A stretch of 64,000 bases of DNA from Pelecanus crispus (lineage: Eukaryota; Chordata; Aves; Pelecaniformes; Pelecanidae). Made by a program: the position numbers and the translations under genes. The stretch is from positions 8,831,897 to 8,895,896 of the forward strand of contig NC_134652.1 in NCBI RefSeq assembly GCF_030463565.1, in the 5' to 3' direction. The notes under the pieces are model-generated. The model was not told the DNA's origin. It saw only the letters and a program-made list of their open reading frames with translations, and did not search any database. Shown here piece after piece: positions 12,456 to 24,144 of the stretch; position 1 is the first letter of the stretch; each line of letters starts with the position of its first letter.

Positions 12456-14187
12456 GATTATATTTCTTTTCATGTTAATCCCTGTGTTAAGATTTGGAGG
12501 TACAATTTAGATGATGGCTGTCCAGGAAGATTTAAACAACTTAAAAGAGAGAAAATGTCCAGATCAAAAAGAGAGAAAATATCCAGATCAAAAGTACCAT
12601 GATCTATTTTGAGTAGCATACATTTTAATTGAGTAAAATATATTTCTGGATTGAGTTGAATGGCCAGTAAAGTGGAAGGCAGAAGCCAAGAGAATGAAAC
12701 TACAAATAGCATTAAATAAAGCATTCCTTACACGGCTATGAGCACACAATTGTAATGCAGATGAAATACAGTGATGGTCATGACAATATCTTCTTTTCCA
12801 AATAGTAACTTTCTGGAAAAGTTTTCTTAAGCACATTCACCTGGCAAATTTCTTCTGCAACTGGAGCAGTTTTTATTTTGCAAAATGCTACAGGTGGATA
12901 ATTTCCGAAACCTGCAGTCTGTATCTGCCATGGACAGCTTCAGATTCAAATCCAGATCCCACTCCAAATTGGCAGACTGATACCAACCTGTAGAATCACC
13001 CTAAAATGCTGACACTTTCAGAGCATTTCTGCAGAGCTGCCTGATTACCTGCTGGAATTCATTACATTTTTGAAACTTTGCAATGTTAATTGTTAAACTA
13101 AACCTTAATTTCTAAGAAGTTGAGCATGAGTTAAGTCCATTACTGACACTTTTGGGAAATGAAAATTTTATCAATTTTTTCACTAATTTATGTTCCAGTC
13201 CTGCACTTAGGCTTTCTGTGTTTAGCCTGGAGTTTTGCCACAGTGAAGAGCTGCAGGACTGGTCTACTGCATTTTGCCATTGAGTTGTCTGTGTCTCCTG
13301 CAGAATTCCCTAGTTGAATGTGAAATCTGTTCTGCATTCAGCTTTAAAAAAAAAAAAGAAAAAAGGACTATGGAGAATGCTAGTCACAGTATCCGGCTGG
13401 ATACTTTCTATAATTACAAAGTGTGCTTGCTAGCATTCAGTTTCCTGCTGCCTGCGAAATGCTTTAAAAGCTAAATACTGGGATTTTTTGTGTGTTGCTT
13501 TCCATGGTTTACAAACAAGAGAAAGTTTAAGATGAGTTATGAACAATATAATTTTATGTATATACAATATTTAAATATTGTACAGACTCTTTCTTTCTAC
13601 AGTGCTATTTTCTTGTATAAAAATGCTCTTCGCCTCTGTTGATTTCATTCAGCTGTTAATTTTAAATAACACAGTTTCTCAATCAGCTTCTGTAATTATA
13701 GGCTTTTAAAGATGGTAAGATATGAAATGTAAAAGGCTGATCTTATAATAATAGGAAAGAAATGTTGGTGTGTCAAAGAATACAACATTCTTCCTGCAAT
13801 GCAAGTCATATCAGTTAAGCATATTACACAGATGCACTAGTATATTGCTGGGATTTTAATTTCTTTGTTTCAGATGGTGACCATGCCATCTCCAGCAGTT
13901 CATCATAATAATGGATGAATCCTCCTGTAAAACCAAGTTAAAAATTAGATTGTATGATCTGGATATACAGCTTCTTCACTAGGCTTTGGGGTTTTATTAA
14001 GGATCTTCTCTAGTTTAAAACAAAAACAAACCAACAAACACAAAACTACCTTCCAAAGACAGTCAACAGTGATTTATTGGAGCTGCAGGTAAGACCCAGT
14101 CTCTGTCTACCACTACCACCTACCAAAAGAGAAAATTCTTAAAGAAAAGTAGGCTTCGGTGTCTTTGCATCCTATGTTAAGCTGAAT
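12456..14187. other. Intergenic or distal HSPA12A 3' UTR
   Basis: AT-rich and without recognisable genes. An acceptor-like tract before 13874 opens a 14-codon frame, but I do not accept it as an exon. Confidence 0.4.
12715..12720 (+). promoter_or_regulatory. Candidate poly(A) signal AATAAA for HSPA12A
   Basis: An AATAAA hexamer about 1.9 kb after the HSPA12A stop, just past the antisense CR1. It is assigned only by position; other hexamers exist nearby. Confidence 0.25.
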
Positions 14188-14245
14188 CGGCCCAATTCTG
14201 CACAGATTTGTTTCCAGTGGCCTTAGGTTAACACAGAATTTGGTC
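14188..14245. repeat. Short worn palindromic repeat
   Basis: The ends are imperfect inverted copies: GGCCCAATTCTGCACAG on the left and ACACAGAATTTGGTC on the right. The same end motif occurs at 16450-16532. It resembles an ancient palindromic, MITE-like element common in sauropsid genomes. The family is not named because no library could be searched. Confidence 0.45.
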
Positions 14246-16125
14246 TAATAAATGGCTGCAACCACTCCCTCTCCCCCGAAGAGGAGGCGAAGTGCAAGAT
14301 CAGGTGGCCCATGATTTTTGTGCTGTTCTCAGCCTGTCTGCAGGGAATGCTCAGGGTAGTTTCTGCAGCTCTTGGGAAGCATAGTTTCCTGCACAGTAGT
14401 GATTCTCTGCCCTTTCTTATTCACCTTTTGTAAGATTCCATCTGGATCCAAGCAGGGGTTTGTTGCTGAAATGACTCTACTGTAACTGTACAATGTGGTT
14501 TGCATAGTTTGCACTTCCTCATTTTGTCTGATGAGAGCACTATCAAGCTTATCTTTGCAGAGCACGGAACTACTGAACAAACTCCCAGCTGCCCTTGTTG
14601 CCCTCTTTAAATCTAAGAATGGAAAATTAGCTTGTCTCTCTAAGGAATTAGAATTGTAAGTAGAATATTATGCTGTGGTCTGTAGTCTATAACCTGGTTA
14701 AACAAGTTTACATTGTAAGTGGCATGTGGATGCCCATTTTGATAAAGGATGTTAGGCTGTTAAAATTAATATGAACTGTATTAGGAAATGAGTCATTTTT
14801 AGAATAGTAGTTCTGATACTTTTGCAGGAGATTCCCTGCAGAGTATTTTTTGGAAGAGGTTTCAGATGACGTTGTGCAACTTAGTGTTGAAAAGACAAGG
14901 CCTGCTATCCTTAGCAAACGCAGAAGGCCTTGGCAGAAGTTTTGCTCTAAGCAGCAGCTTGCAAGCTTGGGTCCAAGTTACTTAACTCTAGGCTGAAAGT
15001 TAGCAGCTAATTGTGATAGAATGATTAATTGTGCTAGAATATGATAAATGTGCAGTGATGGTTAGGACAGTTTACATTGGTATGAATATGCCAATATTTA
15101 TATACAGGAGTTTTAATGCATTATTATGAGAAGGCTAATTATATATTGCAGAGATTTAATCGCCAAGATAAGCTGCATATTTATGATATGAAGTGGCTTA
15201 AGCGGATGAATAGTATAAAAGTTGTTGGGCATAATGTCACAGTACTCACCTGCTTGAAATAGTCTTAAACTGTATTATAAACCCAACCGTTGTGGTCTTG
15301 TTCACCTCTGTGCAAGATAAATTCAGATTTCACTGATGTTTGGAGCTGTTCACAACTTGTCTGGATTGTATCTTGAGTGTTCTTGTGTCTTCAACCATGT
15401 CAAATAAAATACAGTAAAACCAATTTTTCTTTTTGGGTGTTACTATTTTTATCAAAACAACTGTAAAAAGAAACCTGATTTCTTTTGAAAGTGAGAAAGG
15501 CCAAGTGGTTATACTTGCGTTTGGATACTCCTTCATATGTGTAAGTGAGCAAAAGTGACATCACTGTATATGCTGCTTATCAGATTTCTTCAACCTTGTA
15601 GATGCGTGGACACCTAGAGTCTTTGCCGAGGGCTTGCAGGCCCCTGTGCAGCACACGCAGCTCTTCGGCAAGAGGCTGCTGCATTTCTAGTTCACTTGTG
15701 TACTTTCTAGGGGACCTCCACACGTGCCTGAGGTAGAATTCCACTGCTGGGGATTACTCAACTTCCACCAAAGTCGGTGTAGCTCTGAGTAGGGTGTCAG
15801 TTGGAGTTAAGACAGAAAGATTTTGGGCAATACCAAAAGCAGATTAGTATTTTCTGTAATGATGCTTTGAGAGAGCTGGGAAATCACATATAAAAATTGA
15901 TATATCAGAGAGGACTGTAGCCTCCTTAGGCCTTGTCAAAGGCTGGTTTATTGCTAAAATTGTATTATCAAGCCAATAAGCTGGCCAATAACCAGGTATA
16001 TTTGCATGGGAGAGTACATCTTTACTGTGTATTTCTAGATCTGGAAATGTTTAGTAAGGTCCAGCTGCACTGAAAAAAAGTATAATGGTTTGTACAATAT
16101 TAAATTTTTCTGCTAACTGTTGCAG
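14246..16125. other. Intergenic, no gene seen
   Basis: No gene or young transposon recognised. Short open frames on both strands have no recognisable similarity. Confidence 0.45.
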
Positions 16126-16220
16126 GCCATGTCCCTCTAAAATTTGGCAATGTTGGCACTAGCTATGGAGGTGATTCAGTGGCGTATGTGACCTTAGTCT
16201 CCAACGCTGCTCAGACATGA
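16126..16220 (+). CDS. Candidate terminal exon of an unidentified gene
   Basis: A good splice acceptor (TTTTTCTGCTAACTGTTGCAG, with a CTAAC branch-like motif) ends at 16125. If it is entered in phase 1, the frame reads HVPLKFGNVGTSYGGDSVAY, continues VTLVSNAAQT and stops at TGA 16218-16220. An AATAAA lies at 16705-16710. The GHVP..FGNVGTSYG pattern loosely recalls small ciliary microtubule inner proteins, and in human SPMIP5 (C10orf82) sits between HSPA12A and the lipase cluster. No matching upstream exon was found, so this may be chance or a relic. Confidence 0.25.
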
Positions 16221-16449
16221 AGATGCAGAGAATGAACTGAGGTGCATAGCAGCCACTACACCCCAACTTCCACCTATTTGCTGCAATGAAGGTGTTTTAC
16301 AAGTGCTTTATGACTATAATTATAAACACCATCCTAATAGGCTAGGTACTGTATTTAACTTGTAATGAACTTGATTTCAGCTAAACATTCAATTAATGTT
16401 ACTAGTACAATGGGAAATATAATTACAGTCTTCAGGGACACATTAAGAA

Positions 16450-16532
16450 CCAAATTCTGCTTTCAGTGTTCTAGCACAGTGCTCTGGTTTCCGGGGGAGT
16501 TTCATATATGTCCATTCACTGGCAGAATTTGG
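16450..16532. repeat. Ancient palindromic MITE-like repeat
   Basis: Perfect 11-bp terminal inverted repeats, CCAAATTCTGC at 16450-16460 and GCAGAATTTGG at 16522-16532, flank a diverged 61-bp centre. The end motif matches the well-known palindromic reptile/bird repeat with ends like GGGCCAGATTCTGC. There is no coding capacity. Confidence 0.55.
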
Positions 16533-16710
16533 CCCTTTTGCTGGACTTTTCTAAATCTTAAGTTTTTCTCATATGAATGTGTTTATTTTTAAAGTTACAG
16601 CCCCATCTTGATAGGAAGGAGTTTGTATAAATCGTTGGTTCTACCAAGATCACATAAATCCTTACTGAAATTTGCAGACAGTGTTTTCATGTTAATATCC
16701 ATGGAATAAA

Positions 16711-18042
16711 ACAACTTAGAAAACAAGGTCCATGACAGCAGTGTGCAACGTCTCCAAAGAGATTCTATCCTTTCAGTTTTCTAAGCAGCTACATTAAAAA
16801 CCACCCAGACATCTGTCTTAAGGACAACAGATTCAGAATCCCCTTACTCGGTGCAAGACCTGCCTGATGTTCAAGAGGTGCAGCTCAGATAAATCAGTGA
16901 GAACTGCAGATGCTTTGTGCAACTGGGATTCAGGCCCGTTATTTGCCAGTCTCATTAGGTGCTGATGTTGGAAAACTTGTACTTACTTTTTCAGGAATAA
17001 ATTCTGTTTTATTAGTTCTCATTCATCCCTTGCTGTGTTCTAACACACAAACACTTTTGTGGTGGGACTGCTGTAGCGTGACAAGAAAGTGTTGGGGGGG
17101 GGGCAGAATTTTGTGCTTTTTTTTCCATCAAATTAGAGATCTGAAAGTGGGTATTCAAACAAAGGAAGACGTTTGCACTACAACCTGTGCAGTTCCACAA
17201 TGCAGAGAGCAATTTCTTGCAGCAAAAACTGTCTTGTGCCATCTTGAAAATGCATCACAGCAAATGTCATGAGTGCTGAGTAGCCTCTGGGGAGGTGATG
17301 TATTTGTGATGTATTTGTGATTATGAGTTCACGACAATTCTGTTTTCATACCTGACTTAATATGTGGATGTTCTTGTGGATATGCCTTGTTTAAACACAC
17401 AAATGGCTTAATTGACTTCATTAGCCACATGCTCAGAAAGCTGGCACAAATTTTGCTACGCTGCTGGATTGAGGTACACAGGCAATGCAGGAAGCATATT
17501 CCTCAGATCTTGGAAAAACTAGGTACAGAAGCTCTAAAACAGCTATGGCAGCACCAGTAGTTTTTCTAATGTATAAGACAGCTTTAAGAAGTGAGTCTAT
17601 ATTTGTGATTTGTCTTGTAGAGTTTCATGGATGTAGATTTTGAGTTCTTAGGAAACAAACTATTCATTCAAAAGAAACCTTAAAGTCTAAATTCCAAGAG
17701 AATATGCTTTTCATATCTTCTGAATTTTACTGCACTAAACATTCATGTCTAATTGCCCAGAATGTGAAATCACTGTTCTAATAGTAAAGACAGTATTAGT
17801 AGTAAATCGTGCCATTTGTATTATATGACAATTTAACTCCTACCTTTACAACAAATTTCACTGCAACATTAATTATGTGCTACTGATGAACAGATGATGT
17901 CCCTCATGTTTTAATTCATATTACACTGTAATTCTTCTATAGCTTTCCTCCCAGTTCTTTGGACTCCTACAGAAGTTGAGACCCTGGCTTCCCTATTTGA
18001 AGTTCATTCTTTCCAAACAGTTTTCCCAGACTCCTCTATTGA
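16711..18042. other. Intergenic, no gene seen
   Basis: A G-run lies at about 17094-17103 and a small ATTTGTGATGT duplication near 17300. The 120-codon plus-strand frame at 16910-17272 has no recognised similarity. Confidence 0.45.
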
Positions 18043-18235
18043 CATAGAATCATAGAATCATAGAAACATAGTTCAAACCATTGAATATCTTCTCTTGGGA
18101 ACATAATGTCCCAATTCAAACATGCCTTGACTCTTAAATGCATCAGCTCAAGCTGAACTGCAATCCAGGCTTTTTTTTCTCCCTCCATCTTAACCAAAGG
18201 ATGTCTTGTATTGGCATTTTTCATTGTATTTCAGT
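18043..18235 (-). repeat. Possible worn CR1 3' end, minus strand
   Basis: Begins with CATAGAATCATAGAATCATA, the reverse of the CR1 terminal octamer repeat. The following sequence is too diverged to read as CR1, so it is either an old tail or a simple-repeat remnant. Confidence 0.4.
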
Positions 18236-20459
18236 CTTAGAAAGCATGGCCCGGAAAACCATTTTGCCTTGATAACCTTTCCCTGTGATAAAACATTCCT
18301 TTAGTTACAACTCTTCATTTTGTCACTAGTCCTTTTCTTCCTAGATTGCTTCATGCACTCCTTCCCAGCAGCCAGCACCGGTGTCTGAACACAACAGCTA
18401 TTTTAACAGCACACAGCTTACAAACTGGCAGTCTGAAACAAGACGTCACCTGCGTCCTGTTGAAACTGTTGTTTGGCAGCCAGGAGGCAATTTCCTATGT
18501 GCGAATTTTGACAGTGCAGTGGAAATGACACGGACACTTATGCAGGGAGCCTTTCCACTGTTTAGGGACCGTTTCGGATCTCATTGAATTCAATAGCAAG
18601 GTTCATACTGACCTCAGAGGAGCTTTGAGTCTGGCTGTTAGCCAAGCCCTCAAATGCTTTTTAGCCAGGATGCAAAAGTAAATAGATTTTGAGGAGCTAG
18701 CTGAATAAAAAAACGTAAGATTATCTCAGCATCACTGAGGGGTATATGAAAAGCAGCTGAGCACATACCTCTGATATAAAGGGACTAAGTGCAGTATGTT
18801 AAGTTAGTCAGTTAACTGCAAACATTTTTCTGCAAACCAAGAATTTCTGTATCTTCTTTGTTTAACATACAGTTGTGTAGGTACTGGCTGTAATTTTGAA
18901 GTAGTATCAATATTCCCATTTCTCAGGGACTGTAATAATAGGGAAAAGTTTACTAGATGCTGCTATCCCAGGAGCGCTGGCTTTGTGCCCAGAGCAGAAG
19001 TCAGGGAACTAGGACATAGTGTTCGCTACTATGTGATGGCAGGTAATTGTTTTAAGAACTTGGTAGATGGCAACTGCTACGATCCTTCTATCAGTGTCCA
19101 CAGGTGAGCTTCCATAAACGTGGAGGAATGAAAAATTCAATGTAAGCTTACCGTGGGAATATTGTGTGCTGCAGCAGAGCCAACAAGTACAAGGAGGATG
19201 ATACTGGATTGAGTGCAAGGAAGCCAAAGGAATCACCTGAAGAGGTCTGTAAACAACGGTTTGGACGTGGGAGGAGAGAGGCATTGGTGTGCTCCTGCAG
19301 TAACTGAAGGTCAGGGAAGGTTTCAAAGTAGAAAGGAATCGTGAGACTGACAGCTGTGAATGCCAAAATTTGCTAAGCCACAGTAATCTAAGGAGTTAGA
19401 AGGTGACCCTCCCCTTCCGAAGAACAACAAGGAGTATTTCCTCCCCTCTAGGGAATAAGCTCTGCACCCCTAGTAAGAACTTCCGTCTGCCATCAGCTGA
19501 TAAGAGCGGAGACCAGACTGAACATATCCTCTTCCTTTGTAGGACAAAGAACAACCTCAGTGCTGACCTGATGCTTCCCTGCCTCGAGCACGCTGCGTAT
19601 TGTACATGTGCCGTCACCACGTATTTGCTAACACATAGCAAGGTTGCTGTTAAAGCAGTGCAGTATTACGTATTGTTCACAGAGCTTTTACTTTTCATCT
19701 AGTGACAATCATAATGCATCTATTTTCTCAGCCCATTCACCTCCTCGACATACACACACTTTATCTGGATGACTATTGACTCCTCAAAATGAGTGGAATT
19801 GAAGGAAATTAATTGTGAAAAGAACTGAATGGAGCAGAAAAGATGCTGGTCCTGCATGACATCTGCAAGGGTTCCTGTATTTAACTGTGTATTTCCCCAA
19901 ACATTACAGCATCCTCCTTCAGGTAATTTTCTCCCTACGTTCCTGGTGTAAGCGGAGGTCCCAGAAGGCAGTAGTATCTGCAGCATGTTGGGAACACACA
20001 GCTAGCTGCCTTGTCCTTAGCAAGTAGTCCTTAGCAAGTAGTACATAGGCGGGCAGGAGGATAGATATTTTGTCAGCTCAGGGCAACAAGGTGAACATTT
20101 AAGTCTGATTATTGTGTAAGGCATTTGAAGAATCAGGTAACATGACTGAGGGTGTACCAAAACACATTTAAATTATTTTGGTATTGGTAGTTATTTTATT
20201 TTGTCTTAGGGATGAGACCAAAGTTCAGAAAGTGCCACGGAGTTATCAAAGATTCTACAGGACTGCGGGAATGCCGAAATACACTGATCGCATCCCACTG
20301 AAGCATTTGTCATTTCTGTCCTTCAGAGTCAGGTAGTATATAGCATTAATTGTGGCTTTAGATTCCTCCCCCCCCCCCCCTTTTTCTTTTTTTCTCTGTC
20401 TCTGTGGAGATCCATCCACTATGTTTGTTGACTGCGATTGCAGCTCTGTCAGAGCATGT
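18236..20459. other. Intergenic, no gene seen
   Basis: Contains a 14-bp tandem duplication at 20013-20040 and a C-run with a pyrimidine tract at 20365-20397. No coding exon recognised. Confidence 0.45.
20013..20040. repeat. 14-bp tandem duplication
   Basis: GTCCTTAGCAAGTA occurs twice in direct succession, followed by GTA. Small local duplication with no evident function. Confidence 0.9.
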
Positions 20460-20830
20460 AGATGCATGTACCTGGAAAGGACCTCAGACATCAGCTTACT
20501 GCAGCAAAGCAGTATTAGTTCTGCCTAAGATACTGCTTCTGTTTAATCTGGTTTTAAACTTTCTGATACTGCAATGGTGCTAACTACCCAGTGAGTTTAT
20601 TTGCATGTTGCTGTCCTCACCTTTCTAAAGTTTTACATGTCAACTCTGACTCTCTGTGGCTGTCCTACCCCTAGAGAACACAGGAACATTTCATCCCATT
20701 CCGGCTTCTGACAGCTTCTGACATATCTGAAGACTAGTCCCATGCTTGCCCTGAATCTAATTCTCTAATTAAACCCCAGGCCTTTCAATCACGTTCTGTA
20801 GACCTGTGATCTTTTTTTACGGCTCTGTTG
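20460..20830 (-). repeat. Probable old CR1 remnant, minus strand
   Basis: The plus strand carries phrases typical of a reversed CR1 3' region, such as CTGGAAAGGACCTCAGACATC, CTGACATATCTGAAGACTA and TCTCTAATTAAACCCCAGGC. It is heavily diverged and the boundaries are approximate. Confidence 0.4.
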
Positions 20831-23800
20831 GCAGCTTTGAGGATTAGACAGTGGATGCTGGTCTCTTGCAGACAAACATCTTATTGCTGGAAGGGCATTT
20901 GTAAACCCTTGCCGAAGTCGTTCTGTGTGCACCCGTGGAGGACTTGTGTTATGCACATCCTACTACGAAGCAGAAAGCCCTGGCGAAGCATCAACAAACA
21001 ATGAAATGTGAGTAGTTGAGGCATGTTGTGTTTTTGACGTTTGCAAACATTGATTAAAGGCCGCTTTGCATGCAGTCTGAGGGTGCGTGTTTAAACCTTA
21101 GGAGCTTGTTGCAGTAGTTACATTAGCTGGGTGTGTTTTTGATAAATTGCACTTACGAGGTAACCACAAACCATGGTTATGAAACATACTGCAAGTTTTG
21201 CACTCATTTTGCTTTTAGAATTTGCATCGTTGAAGCATTTTCCTTGAATTCCTATACTCCTATACTCCTGTACTGTTGAAGTTCTGATAAGCTACTTGTG
21301 CTTTACTGACCTCAAGTGTGTTGAGTTTTTAGCTTTTAACACAGCTTTTAACTGTGAATTTAAAAAGCAATAAAATACTCCAACTGCAGAAAACCCGGGT
21401 CTACTCTGAGGTTAAAAACTAATTTCATCTGGTAGTCCCCCCTACTTTTGACTAGGTGTTAGCACTTCTGGTCTTTAAGTCTCCCTTACACACCCCCTGC
21501 CATTAAAATCCCTGGCTCTTCTTATGTGGCTGTTCCGGGACATACTGTGCTTTGGAAAACGAGGATCTAAACGAAGTGTTGGAGGACAGTGCTTTACACT
21601 TGGTCATTTAATTGCTATTTTACTCCGAATTGATGAGTGTGGAAGAATCACATACTCTCTTAGTAGATTCCCAGTGCTCCATCACCTAAATCTATGACTG
21701 GTATGATGCCAACAATGTAAGCCCTGTGTAGCACTATTTCCTCTCTGCTTAACCGATGGAGAAAGCGGAATTGCGGTAAACAACAAAACAGGTCACTGTA
21801 GCGAAAAATTGGTAATACAAGATGTGTTTCTTCTGCCTAGTTCTAATCTTCCACAAAGGTGAAACGAAGCATTTTTCACATTGTCTCCATACACAAAAGC
21901 CCTCACATGAACAAAGAAGATTATGGGATTGGTGTGAGCATCTTGATGTGCCCAGAGAACCCCAAAAGATCTGCCCTATAGGTATGCATGGTCTGCAGAT
22001 GCAGTCCTGGTTGAGTAACAGAAGAGCTGGACCCGTTTCAGGTACCAAAGCAGAGCAAAAACAACTGGTGAAACTCCCCAAATGGATTGCACCCTTCTGG
22101 GGGCTTTTTTTGTGTTAAGCTATATTCATCTTCCCAGAGTATTATTAGCATATTCACTGACATTTAAATAATTAATTTTCTTGTTATATGCCAACTCTTA
22201 ATTTTTTGTTCTTTCAAAATTATTGAAATCTGTGACAAGAGGTAGTGATACGAGGAAACGTTTGGTTTCTGGTTTGTTAATCAATTCCATAATATCTCGT
22301 TCTTCACAATTGCTTTATTTAATAGCACCAATTTCTGCTTTCAGGTCTTGACTTCCCTGTTAAGCATTTAAGTTTCAGAATTTTTTTTAATCTTTTAACC
22401 TTTATCCCTTTGAATTTTTTTTTTCTCAGCCTATAATTTATTATACAGTCTCCTGTCAGAGGAGGAGGTAGACTAGGTGATTTTTACTGTATTGCAAATT
22501 ATAATTATTATCGTTATTTGCATTAGTAATGGATTCATTCTTATCACTGAAAACAATTCCATTATCTGATCAGACAGTTATCTTCACACTGTCCGTGATC
22601 ATATATTTTCATTAGGCACCTCTTTCTCTGTGGGTCAAAAGGAGAATTATTCTTTAGTGCAGTCACTTTTCGCTTCACTTTTAATATTTTCCTTGGTTAA
22701 AAAGAAGTTGTTACTCCCCTACAATCGTCCTTTGCAACAAAAATATGCCCCTTTCTACTGCCGTGTCGCCGTCCCTTCAGACCTCGCAGGGAACGGCACG
22801 TCGCTGCTCTGAACTGCCCTTCAGTGTCCTTTCCGGCGCAGCCGCCGGGAGAGGGTTGGTAATTCAGGTTCAGTGGGAGGAACTGAGAGGCTGATTGTCA
22901 TGACCTGGCGAAGACATTTGGACTCCTTTTCGAATTATAGCAAAGGCTTAAGGATCTACAGCCTCTCTTTAACAAAGTGGAGAAACCTCCCTTCCCAAAG
23001 CCTCCCTCCTCGCGTTCTGAGAGGCGCGGGTTTGGAGGTGGATGATTGCAGACTGAGGTTGCAGGGGGAGCAAACACATCCTCCTCTCTGCCTCCTCGCT
23101 AAATTTCTGTGTCTCTGCAGGGCTGTGAAATGGTCAGATGGCACCGGTTTCCAAACCGCAAGCAAAGGGGAGGTGAGGAAGGTTGTAGAGAGACGTGAGG
23201 TCAGACCACAGACCTGCCAGGGGCATGACAGCAGCCTTGGTGAGAGCTGAAGGTGGTGGAGAACCTCTTGCATGCTTCCTTCCTGTTGATTTTTATTCCC
23301 TCATCAAATGAGAGATGGTTGGTGTTTGAGTAAAGAATTAAGGACTGTAAGGAAAAGGTTGGCAGTCTAAAACAAGAGTTTGGGTTTATTTTTAAGCAGC
23401 TCCTTTGGAAGTGTCTGTAGGCTCAGGCTGCGGTCAGCAAACAGTGCTTGGTATTCAGAGGAGGGGATGGCTTCTGCTCCTCCATCATCTCAGGCAAGAC
23501 ACGCATATGCTCATTGTACGTTTTGTGTCCCACATAATTAAGGTGATGACTATATTCCTCCTACATGAAGAACCTTTTCTGAGTGAGAAATGGTACTGTT
23601 CTCATGGGAGACCTCACTTTCCAAAGAGGATAATCAGCACTCCCAGGGGAATCCAAACTCTGAAACTGCACACCCCAAGCTGAGGCACCAGTATTGTTCA
23701 TTGTTGTTATTTTTAATGAGATCAAGTGAGACTTATGTTTATCTAAAATTATATCCAAATTATAATAATGCAAATTATTATGCAAAAAAGTGCATTGCTT

Positions 23801-23989
23801 CGGAGGTTGAGAACCCCCCTTTTTTCCCCTTCACCTCCTTAACTGGTTTGATGTGAAGCAATTACCCACTTAATGCAATTAAAGGTAAGATTTTGTATAG
23901 GATATGTACCGCCAACAATAATTACATGGGCCACAGCACAAAGAGGGACTTGAATGCAACTTTTGTCTTTGGGTCTCACATAATGTATG
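20831..23989. other. Intergenic with a CpG-richer patch
   Basis: Mostly AT-rich. About 22750-22870 and 22990-23260 are clearly richer in C, G and CpG, including CTTTCCGGCGCAGCCGCCGG. An open plus-strand frame of 125 codons at 22873-23250 runs through it but looks like no known protein. Confidence 0.45.
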
Positions 23990-24144
23990 TCTTAAAAATG
24001 GGCAGACGTGGCACTTCGGGACATGGTTTAGTCTAGTCTACCCTTAATTGGTTTAGTGTGGACTTGTTAATGTTAGGTTAATGGTTGGACTGGATGATCT
24101 TAAAGGTCTTTTCCAACCTAAACAATTCTATGATTCTATGATTC
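23990..24144 (+). mobile_element. CR1 LINE 3' tail, about 150 bp
   Basis: Matches the tail of the long copy at 50.3-52.3 kb almost base for base: GTGGCACTTCGGGACATGG, GGTTGGACTGGATGATCTTA and AGGTCTTTTCCAACCTAA, then ATTCTATG repeats. It is severely 5'-truncated and belongs to the same subfamily as the long copy. Confidence 0.93.

Noticed and set aside
13874-13918. Acceptor-like tract then ATGGTGACCATG and 14 codons to a stop
   Set aside because: No donor partner, no recognised peptide and no neighbouring exon; probably chance.
22873-23250. 125-codon plus-strand open frame in the CpG-richer patch
   Set aside because: Composition-driven open frame with no motif or family resemblance. It is not listed as a gene.
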